From a virus, in the IMG/VR virus record IMGVR_UViG_3300036826_000050, positions 1 to 64,000 of that record: a DNA stretch of 64,000 nt; one strand, given 5' to 3'. Shown one piece after another: positions 46,407 to 55,966 of this stretch; the stretch's first letter is position 1; each line of letters opens with the position of its first letter. The notes under the pieces were generated by a model. That model was not told the origin of the DNA and did not search any database. It worked only from the letters and a program-made list of their open reading frames with translations. The position numbers and the translations under genes were made by a program.

Positions 46407-46947
46407 GGCGGCCAAGGTCAGCGCGAAGGTGACGGGAGCAGGAGCACAGGCGCGGCGCGCTCGCGGCGTCGCGGCAATCGTCGATGATGATTTGGCCAAG
46501 AGCGTACGCAACGTGGGCGACGACGCCGAACTCATCTACCAGGCGCACGCGCTCCGACGTTCAGGTCGCCTAGCGCGCGGCATCAAAGCGCGCGCCACCG
46601 GCGATACGGTGATCGTGTCGGCCGTCGCCGTCGATCCTGATTCTGGGTTCGATTACGTCAGGGTGACGCGCTTCGGTCACAAGAAGGCGATCATTCGTCC
46701 GGTTGGTGCTGGCGGTCGCCCGCGCCGAGCCAGGACCGTGGCCAGGTCGTCTGCTGGTCAGTTCTCCCGGCGTGGCGCTCCAGCGCTTGTGTTCGAGAGT
46801 CTCGGTCAAGTCTGGAAGCTGCCGTACGTGCGCGGGTTCCGTCCGACAAGCGACTGGGTTGCCGACGCACTCCCCGAGGTCGAGGCTGCGGCCGCAACTG
46901 AGATGGAGCAGACGGGTAATCGCATAGCGGTCAGGTGGGCCAAGTGA
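46387..46947 (+). CDS. Neck / tail-completion protein (HK97 gp10-like), 186 aa
   Basis: A basic N-terminus, a helix with ALRRSGRLARGIKARATGD (typical of gp10-type proteins that read 'TGxLRxSI...'), then beta strands and a HGG-like loop region. Place in the gene order supports the call; the family match is approximate. Confidence 0.7.
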   Translation: MILLPRKAAKVSAKVTGAGAQARRARGVAAIVDDDLAKSVRNVGDDAELIYQAHALRRSGRLARGIKARATGDTVIVSAVAVDPDSGFDYVRVTRFGHKKAIIRPVGAGGRPRRARTVARSSAGQFSRRGAPALVFESLGQVWKLPYVRGFRPTSDWVADALPEVEAAAATEMEQTGNRIAVRWAK

Positions 46948-47396
46948 CGACTGAAGAAGTCGCTAAGGCATGCGAGGCTTGGGCCTCTGCGACGGTCGCC
47001 GGTCTCAATTCGTACGAGCATATGCCTCGCAGCCTCAAGCAGTCACTTCCGCTCGTGCTTGCCGAGGTCCAGAGGAAGACGCATCAAAACCTCGGCGTTG
47101 GCGAATCAAACTTCCAGCAGTACCAGTTCCAACAGACATCGGTCAGCGAATGGACTGTCGCGCTCCTGATCCTTGTCGATCCTGCCGACTCTTGGACGGC
47201 CAGCCAGGTCTTGTACCAGATGACTGATCAACTCGGCGATGAGATCAGCAAGGACCCGACGCTCGGTGAGAGAGTCAGCTTTGCCTCTGAGGACTACGAG
47301 GTCAGCTTCACTCCGCCAGAGTTTGAGTACGCCGATGGTACAATCGCAAGGGCCGCGACGATGACCATGACAGTCGGGCATCAAAAGGAGGTATAG
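46944..47396 (+). CDS. Tail terminator-like protein, 150 aa
   Basis: GTG 46944 overlaps the upstream stop (GTGA); an in-frame GTG at 46935 is possible. The alpha/beta pattern with VALLILVDPADSWTASQVLY fits tail-terminator proteins in this position before the major tail protein. Assignment is mainly by gene order. Confidence 0.66.
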   Translation: MTTEEVAKACEAWASATVAGLNSYEHMPRSLKQSLPLVLAEVQRKTHQNLGVGESNFQQYQFQQTSVSEWTVALLILVDPADSWTASQVLYQMTDQLGDEISKDPTLGERVSFASEDYEVSFTPPEFEYADGTIARAATMTMTVGHQKEV

Positions 47397-47575
47397 TGCC
47401 CAAGGACGAAAAGCAGAAGCGGTACGTCTTGGCCGACGAGTCCAAGTACAACGAGGTCGTCGTCGGAGGCAAGACGGTCAGCAAGGGTGGCGAGTCTGTC
47501 GCCCTGACGGAAGGGCAGTACGAACGAGCAAGCGCCATCGACGGCGTCACCCTGGAAGAAGCAGAGGAGGAATAG
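47396..47575 (+). CDS. Small hypothetical protein, 59 aa
   Basis: GTG 47396 shares a base with the upstream TAG and has AAAAGGAGG five bases before it. The product (MPKDEKQKRYVLADESKYNE at its start) is very acidic at its end. Unknown; such small genes often precede the major tail gene. Confidence 0.62.
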   Translation: MPKDEKQKRYVLADESKYNEVVVGGKTVSKGGESVALTEGQYERASAIDGVTLEEAEEE

Positions 47576-47578
47576 TTC

Positions 47579-48271
47579 ATGAGTCCAGTCTCAGGCGGAC
47601 GGATGCCGTACGACGCAGCAGGAGCGCTTGCCGGTCCTGCACGTGTCCTGTACGCCGATCCGACGGTGGCCGCCGTCCCTGCCGACCTTTGGGACATCAT
47701 CCCGGCGGTCGCGGATGTGGACGGCGAGTACCCGCCGCAGCCCGATTGGAGCGACTTTGGCCTCGCGGCCGACGCTCCGACCTACACCCACTCCAAGGAC
47801 ACCGAGGGCCTGGAGTACCAGCAGCCGCGTGGCGTGCTGTTCGAGGCGATCAGCGAGATCACGCGCACCTTCACGGCGCAGATCGCGCAGATCCAGCCGG
47901 AGAACATGCTCATCGTGGAGAACGCTGACGCCATCGTGCCCATCGCCGCCGCTGCCGGCGTGTCGGCGCAGAAGAAGGTGGCGTTCGGCCTGTACCCCGA
48001 GTTCAAGTCGCTGCGGATCGCGCTGATCTCCTACCGCCCGTCCGGCACGCCGACGGTGACCGAGCCGGCACCGTCAGATCGGACGCGGCCCTGCGCGGTC
48101 GGCCTCGTCCTGCCGCTCTGTGTCCTGTCGGCCGAGGACTCTGAGTTCGAGTTCGACGCCGGCAGCCCGGTCAACGCCGCGATCACGTTCACCGCCCTCG
48201 CCGACCAGACCGCCGGTGCCAACAAGGAGCACGGGTTCTGGATCTTCGAGGACCCGGGCGTCATCGCCTAG
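47579..48271 (+). CDS. Major tail protein
   Basis: This 230-residue protein has GPARVLYADPTVAAVP at the N-terminus and a beta-sandwich pattern including GEYPPQPDWSDFGLAADAPT and a C-terminal AITFTALADQ. It precedes the frameshifted chaperone pair, as the tail-tube gene does in siphophages. It should form the tail tube rings. Confidence 0.85.
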   Translation: MSPVSGGRMPYDAAGALAGPARVLYADPTVAAVPADLWDIIPAVADVDGEYPPQPDWSDFGLAADAPTYTHSKDTEGLEYQQPRGVLFEAISEITRTFTAQIAQIQPENMLIVENADAIVPIAAAAGVSAQKKVAFGLYPEFKSLRIALISYRPSGTPTVTEPAPSDRTRPCAVGLVLPLCVLSAEDSEFEFDAGSPVNAAITFTALADQTAGANKEHGFWIFEDPGVIA

Positions 48272-48290
48272 TACAAGGGGAGGAAGTCGC

Positions 48291-48803
48291 ATGGAAACAA
48301 TCAACGTTGGAGAGCGCTTGATTCCGGTGGTGGCGCAGAAGCACGCACGCCTGCGCCACTACCTGAGCGCCGAGGACTTCAACAAGGTCCTCACGATGGA
48401 CTACGGGCATGAGACGTACCGCATCCTGTCCGTTCTGGTGCCGGCGATCCCGCACGGCGTCCGGGCGCTCGACAACCCGGATCGCTGGTCGTGCAAGCCA
48501 TTCCCCGAGTGGGAGTGGGAGGGCTTCGGCAGCGAGGAAGCCTGGGAGAAGTACAAGTCTGGCGACCGCGAGGCGTACGTCGAGGATGACGACAACTCGC
48601 CAACCGGCGCGGAGATCATTTCCCTGTTCGAGGCCGCTCTGATGGTCAACGGAGCGGATCGCTTGGGAAAGATCATCGGCCTCATTCGCAGCGGAGCTAC
48701 GCTCGTCGAGGCTCAGTCGAGGGGCACCTCGCAAGAGTCGCCTGGCGCGAATGGGGCATCAGCAACGCCGAGTTCTGGGACACCAGCCCCAACATCGAAG
48801 TAG
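48291..48803 (+). CDS. Tail assembly chaperone, short form (gpG-like)
   Basis: This 170-residue helical protein is made without frameshift and chaperones the tape measure protein. A slippery heptamer at 48665-48671 lies in its last third. ATG 48291 is preceded by GGGGAGGAAG. Beyond the slip site the short form has an SER/PRO/GLY-rich tail. Confidence 0.84.
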   Translation: METINVGERLIPVVAQKHARLRHYLSAEDFNKVLTMDYGHETYRILSVLVPAIPHGVRALDNPDRWSCKPFPEWEWEGFGSEEAWEKYKSGDREAYVEDDDNSPTGAEIISLFEAALMVNGADRLGKIIGLIRSGATLVEAQSRGTSQESPGANGASATPSSGTPAPTSK

Positions 48804-49042
48804 AACAAGGACTCACGGTTCCCAAGATCAATGACCTCGCTGATGTGTACATGGACTCTCATGACGTCGAACTGTTCGAGTTCGGAGTAGCCATGTACTA
48901 CGCGGTCAACGCTCCCAAGGAACTCAGGAAGATGGAGCCGAAGCGTGTCGTAGCCGAGGCTACTGCCGAGGAACTTCCGAGCATGCTGCGGATTCCCAAG
49001 GACCGTACCAAGCGGGCGCCTGCGAGGCATGATGGCGGATAG
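48291..49042 (+). CDS. Tail assembly chaperone, long form (gpGT-like) made by -1 frameshift
   Basis: After codon 127 a slip of one base backwards on G-GGA-AAG leads into a frame that stays open to TGA 49040-49042, adding 123 residues (for example HLARVAWREWGISNAEFWDT and VYMDSHDVELFEFG). The downstream domain has no good start of its own and resembles the T part of lambda gpGT. Total length would be about 250 residues. Its end overlaps the tape measure start. Confidence 0.75.
48665..48671 (+). other. Programmed -1 frameshift site GGGAAAG
   Basis: In frame it reads TTG-GGA-AAG, a G-GGA-AAG heptamer identical to the one used in lambda G/GT. Another weaker possibility is the GGGG run at about 48719-48723. 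Confidence 0.75.
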
Positions 49043-51902
49043 CGTCGCCAATCTATTCCTCAGGATCTTCTCCGACAAGGGCGACGCGGCCTCGGATGTT
49101 GGCGAGGTCGCCGCCGCCCTGGAGGCGCTCGATCACGTCAAGGCCGAGGCCGAGGCCAACGTCGATGTCCAAGAGGGTCAGCTTGACCTCTTCATGGCAC
49201 AACTTGAGGAGTTTGACGGGAAGAAGTACACCGCTGAGGCCGACATCAAGACCGACCAACTGAAGCTGTTCCAGAAGGAACTGGAAGGCGTCGTCGCCAC
49301 GGATTGGCGTTCGAGGTTCATGAAGAGCTTCGACATCGGCGAGTTCACGCAACTTCCTCCGCATCAACAGATGCAGATGGACGTTGACGTGGATACGGGG
49401 AAAGCCGAGTCAGAGCTACATGCCTTCCAGCTGGAACTCGATTTTGCGACGAGGGATCGAACCGTCAACATTGACGTTGATAAGGGTCGAGGGTTGGGCA
49501 ACTTCAGCAAGATCGGCGGGCTAATCACATCGGCGTTCGGAAGTCTTGCCGAAGATGCTGCCGGGGCCAAGGATGCGCTCAGTTCAATGGGCCAGGGGAT
49601 CGGCCGCGTGACAGTCAACCTCGGTATGTTCGGCGCGCGCTTGGGTCCGGTCGTGGTCCTCGTGCTCGGACTCGGGGCTGCCATCGCAATCTCGCTCGTT
49701 GCCGCGCTTGCTGCTCTTGCCTCATCAGCAGCGCTCGCCGCTGCAGCTCTCGGCGCACTCGCCATAGCCCTCGCTGGCGCTCTGGGTCCGATGCTCGCAA
49801 TCGCGATCCCTGCCTTCCTAGCGCTAAGCAAGGTTCTGAAGGTCCTGTCGACGCAACAGCAGGATGCCGCGACAGCCGCGCAGAGGAAGGCGCGAGCGGA
49901 TCAACAAGCCGCGCAGTACGCGCAGCAGCACGCGGATGCTGAACGAACTCTTCAGCAAGCGGTCAGGGCGCGCAAAGACGCGACGGTCGCTGCTTATCGT
50001 GAGATGCAGGACGCGATTGAGCGCGTCGCCGACTCATATCGGGACCTTGAGCATGCAGAGCTATCCGAGCAGCGTGCTCAACTCAACATAAAGCTTGCGA
50101 AGAAGGCACTCTCCGACTTCCGCAAGGAGGCGGGACTCACCGGCGATGTGCTCGATAAGGCGTTCACTAAGTTCACCGACGTTGACTTCCGAGGCACGGC
50201 GACCGATCTCACCAAGGAGATTGAAGCCGCAAGCGGGAAGAACCTGAGCCTGGATGACCAGCTCAAACTCCAGGGCCTCATTCTTGACGTCAAGGATGCC
50301 AAGCTTGCCGAGAAGGACGCGACCGACGGCGTCAGCGATGCCGAGCGCGAGAACGCGCGGGCAAAGCAAGATGTCGCGAAGTTCTACAAGGATGGCATCA
50401 AAGCCTCGGACCAGTACAGGGCTGCACTTGAGCGCGTAGCAGACGCACAGCGCTCCCTTGCCAGGCTGAAGCAGGGTCGGCAGTTTGAGCTTCAGAATCA
50501 GGCGATGGAGAATGCGAAGTCGAAGACGGCGCAACTGTCGTCCGAGGAACGCAAGCTGCTCGAAGCTATCAAGAAGCTCTATGGAGCCTTCAAGACGGCA
50601 TTCGGCCCGGCCGTCACCGCTCTACTCGACGGAGTGATCAGCGGGTTGGAAGGCATCGATACGGCCATGATCGGTCTGAAGGGAAGCCTGAAGACGCTCG
50701 GCCGTGCCATGGGCAAGTCTATCGGTGGGTTCCTCAAGTTGCTTTCCAGCCCTGAAGCCGGGGCGTTGTTCCAGGCACTGATCGATGGCGCGACACAGCT
50801 GGCGCCGTTCATCGGCTCGGTCTTTGGCTCTCTGTTCGAACTGCTCACGAAGATCGCCGTTGCCGCGATGCCGTTCCTGGTCAAGATGTTCGGTGATTTT
50901 GCCGGTTGGCTAGCCGACATAGCCAAGAACACGTCGCTCCAGGACATCACCGACTTCATTATGCAGTTGATCCCGCACTTGCAGACTTGGCTCGGGATCG
51001 CCGGTGCCTTGGCCGAGGGGTTCTTCGGCATGATAATGGCTATGGCGCCGCAGGGGCAGGAACTCGCCACTGCGATTGGTGACATAGCGAGGGACCTGGC
51101 CGAGTGGGCAAACTCGGCGCAGGGGCGTGAGGAGATCAAGGCATTCCTCCGCGATGCGATCCCGAACGCGGTCAGATTCGTCAAGGCCGTCTTCAAAATC
51201 GTCACGTTCCTCGGCAAGCTTGTTCCAGTCGCAAATGGCGTTGGATCGGCAATGGACTTCCTCTGGCAGGCATTGCTTCCGGTCCGACTCATCATCCGTG
51301 GGATTGTTTGGGTCATCCAGAAGCTCGCGGGCCTGGCTGGCACTCTGTCCGTCAAGCTTGAGAACTTCGCCAACAAGATTCCTGGAATGTTCAGTAGCGT
51401 CTTTGAGACGGTCAAGGGCGTCTGGGAGGATATCAAGGGTCTCTTCTCAGGACTGTGGAACACATTCTACGACTTCGGCAAGAATATCATCAATGGCCTG
51501 AAGGATGGCGTCCTGGCCGTTGCGCAAGACCTCTTCAACGCCATCAAGGACACCGTCATGGCGCCGGTCGATTGGGTCAAGGGCAAGCTCCATATCGGCT
51601 CGCCGTCCAAGCTCATGATGGAAATGGGCCACAATGTCGGGCGCGGCTTTGAAATCGGGATCCAGCGCGCCGGTGGTCGTGTCATGACCGCTGCAGCTGG
51701 ATCACTCGTGGCGCCCGTCGCTGCTGCAGGGGCTGCGGGCGCAGGTGCAGGTGCTGGATTCATAATCCAGAATCAGAACGTCAATCTTCCGCCCGCGCCT
51801 GGTCATGGGCAGATGGGCGATCCGCGTCATCAGGCGGCGCAATTCGCTGCCGAGCTACGACGACGCGGCGGACAGGGCCTCGGTGGAGGGGGTGTGCGGT
51901 AA
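49029..51902 (+). CDS. Tape measure protein
   Basis: This 957-residue protein sets tail length. Helical repeats and two hydrophobic stretches (VVLVLGLGAAIAISLVAALA and, later, FFGMIMAMAPQGQEL) are seen, plus a coiled coil (AQRKARADQQAAQYAQQHAD) and a C-terminal VKGKLHIGSPSKLMMEMGHN motif typical of siphophage tape measures. By the usual 0.15 nm per residue the tail would be about 140 nm. ATG 49029 and 49032 are adjacent alternatives. Confidence 0.93.
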   Translation: MMADSVANLFLRIFSDKGDAASDVGEVAAALEALDHVKAEAEANVDVQEGQLDLFMAQLEEFDGKKYTAEADIKTDQLKLFQKELEGVVATDWRSRFMKSFDIGEFTQLPPHQQMQMDVDVDTGKAESELHAFQLELDFATRDRTVNIDVDKGRGLGNFSKIGGLITSAFGSLAEDAAGAKDALSSMGQGIGRVTVNLGMFGARLGPVVVLVLGLGAAIAISLVAALAALASSAALAAAALGALAIALAGALGPMLAIAIPAFLALSKVLKVLSTQQQDAATAAQRKARADQQAAQYAQQHADAERTLQQAVRARKDATVAAYREMQDAIERVADSYRDLEHAELSEQRAQLNIKLAKKALSDFRKEAGLTGDVLDKAFTKFTDVDFRGTATDLTKEIEAASGKNLSLDDQLKLQGLILDVKDAKLAEKDATDGVSDAERENARAKQDVAKFYKDGIKASDQYRAALERVADAQRSLARLKQGRQFELQNQAMENAKSKTAQLSSEERKLLEAIKKLYGAFKTAFGPAVTALLDGVISGLEGIDTAMIGLKGSLKTLGRAMGKSIGGFLKLLSSPEAGALFQALIDGATQLAPFIGSVFGSLFELLTKIAVAAMPFLVKMFGDFAGWLADIAKNTSLQDITDFIMQLIPHLQTWLGIAGALAEGFFGMIMAMAPQGQELATAIGDIARDLAEWANSAQGREEIKAFLRDAIPNAVRFVKAVFKIVTFLGKLVPVANGVGSAMDFLWQALLPVRLIIRGIVWVIQKLAGLAGTLSVKLENFANKIPGMFSSVFETVKGVWEDIKGLFSGLWNTFYDFGKNIINGLKDGVLAVAQDLFNAIKDTVMAPVDWVKGKLHIGSPSKLMMEMGHNVGRGFEIGIQRAGGRVMTAAAGSLVAPVAAAGAAGAGAGAGFIIQNQNVNLPPAPGHGQMGDPRHQAAQFAAELRRRGGQGLGGGGVR

Positions 51903-52774
51903 TGCCAGCTGACGTCCAACATGGCGTCCTCGGCCTGGAAGCGATTCATAACATCACGGGCCGGATCGACATGAATGTCCAGGGATCGCTTCCGCGCATC
52001 AAGCTCGACCGCATCGGCGGACTCCATTCGCTCAATGACGCTGATGACTTCCGCGAGGACAACTACGCGCGGTCAGGTGAGACGGCATATATCTCGCACA
52101 ACCGTGGTCGAACGATCACGTACGAGGGGCGTTTGTTCGCACGCAACGTGCTTGAGTTACGCGAACTCGGCAATGACCTTCGACGCGCCTGCGCTTTCAG
52201 CCGCCAGACCGAGGGCGACTTTGAGATTCGCCCGCATCCGTTCATGGGCGGCTATGCGAGCAGGTATCGCGGTCGGACGTTGGCGCTCGAGATTGACGAC
52301 GAGTGGACGACCAACTACGGGTCGGTGATTCCGTACCAGCGGCACTTCGTCCTCACCATCCGTTGCGGTGATCATCGCTTCTACATTGTCGGCAAGGACG
52401 TCAATATGACGGCCGCTAACGCCGCCACGCTCGCCGTGAACAACGAGGGTTCGACCGGCGCACTTCCTGCGATCATCGTCAATGGACCGATTGCGGGGAC
52501 GCTTCTGTTCGAGCGCCTGGACAACTTCGTCTACCGCAACCTGACATATGATCTCAGCGACGACAACCTCGCGGCCGGTCAGCAGATCAAGCTTGACTTC
52601 TACGACCGCTCACTACGGCGGGTGAGCGATGACGCTTCGTACGAGCATCTGCGCGTGTTCGATGAGTCCAACTGGTTCGACTCCAGCGCGGCAGCCCTGA
52701 ACCCCGGACTCTCGCACGTCAAGGTGTCGGGTGGCGGAAACTGGAACATCCAATTCTCCCCAGCGAACGGGTAG
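51902..52774 (+). CDS. Distal tail protein
   Basis: This 290-residue beta-rich protein right after the tape measure. The middle (RTITYEGRLFARNVLELREL, then an IPYQRHFVLTIRC strand) fits Dit-like proteins, which form the hexameric ring that starts the tail tip. The start overlaps the tape measure stop (TAATG). Confidence 0.8.
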   Translation: MPADVQHGVLGLEAIHNITGRIDMNVQGSLPRIKLDRIGGLHSLNDADDFREDNYARSGETAYISHNRGRTITYEGRLFARNVLELRELGNDLRRACAFSRQTEGDFEIRPHPFMGGYASRYRGRTLALEIDDEWTTNYGSVIPYQRHFVLTIRCGDHRFYIVGKDVNMTAANAATLAVNNEGSTGALPAIIVNGPIAGTLLFERLDNFVYRNLTYDLSDDNLAAGQQIKLDFYDRSLRRVSDDASYEHLRVFDESNWFDSSAAALNPGLSHVKVSGGGNWNIQFSPANG

Positions 52775-52777
52775 GCC

Positions 52778-53959
52778 ATGGCGCCGCCTATGCTAGAGGC
52801 CCAGATTTGCGACGCCTGGGGAGTCGCGCTCGCTGGTGGGACAATCTACTACACATCGAGCGGCGGCGGGCTGGAGGTCATCGATCCGCTCAACGACTCG
52901 CGTACAGCCCGGCTTACCGTGTCGATGTATGACCGCTGCTCCAAGTTCGCGCGGCCGCTTGACCGCGTGCTCTCGGTGACGTACGGAACGCATCTGATCT
53001 TCAAGGGTCCGATCCTGTCGGTCAGTCGCGACTTTCAAGAAGGCAAGGTCACGATCTTCGCGCACGATCCGACAATCAAGCTGAAGCACCACTACCACCG
53101 CTACGGCGACTGGGCTGTGGACGCAGGCTACACGCTTGATGGTAGAGGGATGCAGACATTGGTCGAGTCGAGTCTTGACTGGGAGTCTGAGACTGACTCA
53201 GGAATCCCGCCCAACGGCATACTCTGGGGATATGACAACACGACGCATCGTGACGACAAGACGGCGGCTAAGCGTGGGCAGAACGTTTGGGATTCGGTCG
53301 TGAGTCTCTCGCAGATTGTCGGAGGACCGGACTTCAGGTTCCGACCAGTCGACAAGTACCATGACGGTAAGTACCCGGCGTCATTGGGAATTCACGATCT
53401 GGGTTTCATGGTCGAACTCGACACGAACGATCATCTTGGGACGGACAAACAAGATGAGGTCATCTTCGAGGCTCAGATAGGACAGGATAACGCCGAGAAC
53501 ATTCTCCATGAGCCGGATGGCGACGTTGTCCGCAATTACTTCACACAGGTCGCTCCTGGCGGTCCTCGCAACCGTAATGATGAAGAGAAGTCGGCCACGG
53601 TCAAGGCGGGCGGCTCGATCCATGACTATGGCTTCTACGAGGGCTATGAAAGTTCCGGCAATGCGAAAGACCCCGTGTCGGTTCTGAGAGCCAGAGCGCA
53701 GGATTGGGTTGGCGCTTATGCTCGTCCGCCTGCTTTCTTCACCGTCACGCCGCGGATTGCGAACGAAGGCGTGCCGAGATATCCTGCTGACGTCGTGGTC
53801 GGTGATACGATCAGGGCGCGAGCGCGCAAGGGTGAATGCTCGTTTGACGGAATCGGTCGGATCGTGAAGGCGACCGTGAAGTCAATTGATCAGTCAGGGA
53901 ACTCGCGAGTTGACCTTGACTGCGTGCCGACGATTCTGGAGACAATCGACGATGCCTGA
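52778..53959 (+). CDS. Tail hub / baseplate protein (Gp37-like)
   Basis: This 393-residue protein has DSRTARLTVSMYDRCSKFAR and LIFKGPILSVSRDF in its N-terminal domain, as in phage hub (Tal/gp27-type) proteins and ReqiPepy6 Gp37-like minor tail proteins. It should close the tail tip and hold fibres. Confidence 0.78.
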   Translation: MAPPMLEAQICDAWGVALAGGTIYYTSSGGGLEVIDPLNDSRTARLTVSMYDRCSKFARPLDRVLSVTYGTHLIFKGPILSVSRDFQEGKVTIFAHDPTIKLKHHYHRYGDWAVDAGYTLDGRGMQTLVESSLDWESETDSGIPPNGILWGYDNTTHRDDKTAAKRGQNVWDSVVSLSQIVGGPDFRFRPVDKYHDGKYPASLGIHDLGFMVELDTNDHLGTDKQDEVIFEAQIGQDNAENILHEPDGDVVRNYFTQVAPGGPRNRNDEEKSATVKAGGSIHDYGFYEGYESSGNAKDPVSVLRARAQDWVGAYARPPAFFTVTPRIANEGVPRYPADVVVGDTIRARARKGECSFDGIGRIVKATVKSIDQSGNSRVDLDCVPTILETIDDA

Positions 53960-54434
53960 GTTCTTCGGCAAGATCGACTACTTGGGTCTTCATCGCAATA
54001 TCTCGCGCCGCGTGAGCAATCTGGAGACAGGCGAGCACCCTGTCCGCTCCGAGGGCGGGTACGATGACGTGTATACACCGACAGCTGTCGTCATGACGAG
54101 TACAATAATGGAACAGGGAACCGGCGGCGTCACTGATGTGCGTTGGAAGTGGCAACGTCGTATGGGACTCGTATCATCATTCGGCCAGGTACAATTCAAG
54201 ACAGGTAAGACGCATGCAGACCTGCCTGCAGAAGAAGTGCTTGCCGTTCTCCCTGGAGCGGCGAAACCGACGATGCCTCTGGTTATGCGTGGACAGATGA
54301 GCGTTGACCCTTGGTTCTTCAGGTATCGCATAGATCCTGACGGCACGGTTACTCTCATCAAGCCGTCTGGACCGGCCGCTGGCGGTACATACCGTCTGTA
54401 CTTCGAGAATTGTTCTTGGGCGGCGATAGCGTAA
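53952..54434 (+). CDS. Minor tail protein, 160 aa
   Basis: ATG 53952 lies inside the previous gene's end. The N-terminal helix (LHRNISRRVSNLETGEH) looks like a short trimerisation element and the rest is beta-rich (FFRYRIDPDGTVTLIKPSGP), suggesting a fibre-base protein. The family is not recognised. Confidence 0.68.
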   Translation: MPEFFGKIDYLGLHRNISRRVSNLETGEHPVRSEGGYDDVYTPTAVVMTSTIMEQGTGGVTDVRWKWQRRMGLVSSFGQVQFKTGKTHADLPAEEVLAVLPGAAKPTMPLVMRGQMSVDPWFFRYRIDPDGTVTLIKPSGPAAGGTYRLYFENCSWAAIA

Positions 54435-55966
54435 TGGCGAATACCGGCACCGGTAAGGACATTGTCGGTCAGCATATCGACCTGACTGAGCGAATTCGCA
54501 AGCTTGAGGTTCTGCCGCAGCCCGCCATCCAGCGTGCCTACTGGCGCCCAAACCAGGAGGAACTTGACGCCATCGCTTGTCATGTGCTCATGGCGGGCAT
54601 CTGGAATGGTCCCGATCTTGGTTCACCACTCATGGCCTCGATGGGACCGGCTGCGCAGTATCTCTGGGCGATGACCGATCAGTACGGGTTTGGTAGCATA
54701 AGTGCGTGTCAGGACTGGACACGCTTCTTCCAATATGTTGGAGCGTTCCCTCCCACGCGTGCATTCTCAAACTTGAACATGTCGGAGACTAGTCCGGCAA
54801 TACCTGGCGTTCTGGGCGGCGCACCCTGTCAGAGAATTTGGTGGGGACCGAATGTTGGCGGTGGCGCCTTCACTGAGGTACCAAATCCGGACAGTTGGAA
54901 GGAGTTTTGGCTGGCAGGTCTGCCTGGCAAGGGAACTTGGCATCACTGGGATGTGGGTGAAGGTGTCGATGTTGCAGCCGAGGATGAGAATGATGGCGGC
55001 TTGCAGGTCTGGAACAAAGATGATCCTCGTGTTTTCATTGATCCGCGTGATGTAGTCACTCCCGGTGGCTTACGAGGATCATTTGTGACCGGCGATCCGG
55101 TCATGGGACGAGACAATACATTTGGGTTCCTGACGCAAACTGATTGCGAGGGGCCGAATACTCCAAAGTACAATGCATATGAGTATCCTGGAAGACCAAG
55201 GCAATATCTGACTGGTCCGCAACCATGTCCCAAGGGTAATGAGCAAGCCGCTGTGTTCTACGCCGGTAACGTAGCACGCGCCTCGCTCTGGCTATCCGAG
55301 TTGGATCTTTATATGCTTGGACCGGCGAAGCCATTGTACATAACTGCGTACAATAACCAAGTCATTGGAGCTGGCGTAGACTTCGCGGTCTGGGATCGTG
55401 CTCGTTGGCCAGGGATGGAATGGTTGATCGACACGATTGAGATGGTTCTTCCGTATCACCCTGCGCCACTCTCGTTCTACAACGCTTGCCTGCCAGCCGC
55501 AATGGGTATGCAGAAGATTGATAATCATAACAAGATGCTGTCTATGCGTCTTGGATATGGTTGGTACGGCAGAGTCGAGGTACAAATCAGAGAACAATTG
55601 GCCGTACTACAAGGACAAGCATCTGCATGGTCAACAGAGTTCCGTACTGCACTTGCGGGCGAAGTCGCAGCTTGGCCGACGGCATATGGCGGATCATGGC
55701 CCGAGTGGTACGGCTATGTTCTGCCGGATGCAGCAGGCGGGCCTGGCGTTCAAGTAACATTTGAAGGTCGTTTGCCGGATGGGACTCCGGTTCCTTGTCT
55801 TTTGACCACGCAGATCAATGGTGTCCGTAGACTCGGCATCGATACGACTTGGTTGACAGACTGGCAAGCAGATAACATCCCTGGCGAGGATATGCCGGTA
55901 GAACTTACAGTATCATTCGATGGTGCGCAAATCCCGATTCAGTACCCGTTCGTGGAGCACGAGTAG
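54434..55966 (+). CDS. Minor tail / receptor-region protein, 510 aa
   Basis: ATG 54434 overlaps the upstream TAA (TAATG). The protein is Trp-, Pro- and Gly-rich with no recognised catalytic motif. Its middle part is visibly more AT-rich than the neighbouring structural genes, as host-range genes often are. A role in host binding is likely from position only. Confidence 0.7.
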   Translation: MANTGTGKDIVGQHIDLTERIRKLEVLPQPAIQRAYWRPNQEELDAIACHVLMAGIWNGPDLGSPLMASMGPAAQYLWAMTDQYGFGSISACQDWTRFFQYVGAFPPTRAFSNLNMSETSPAIPGVLGGAPCQRIWWGPNVGGGAFTEVPNPDSWKEFWLAGLPGKGTWHHWDVGEGVDVAAEDENDGGLQVWNKDDPRVFIDPRDVVTPGGLRGSFVTGDPVMGRDNTFGFLTQTDCEGPNTPKYNAYEYPGRPRQYLTGPQPCPKGNEQAAVFYAGNVARASLWLSELDLYMLGPAKPLYITAYNNQVIGAGVDFAVWDRARWPGMEWLIDTIEMVLPYHPAPLSFYNACLPAAMGMQKIDNHNKMLSMRLGYGWYGRVEVQIREQLAVLQGQASAWSTEFRTALAGEVAAWPTAYGGSWPEWYGYVLPDAAGGPGVQVTFEGRLPDGTPVPCLLTTQINGVRRLGIDTTWLTDWQADNIPGEDMPVELTVSFDGAQIPIQYPFVEHE

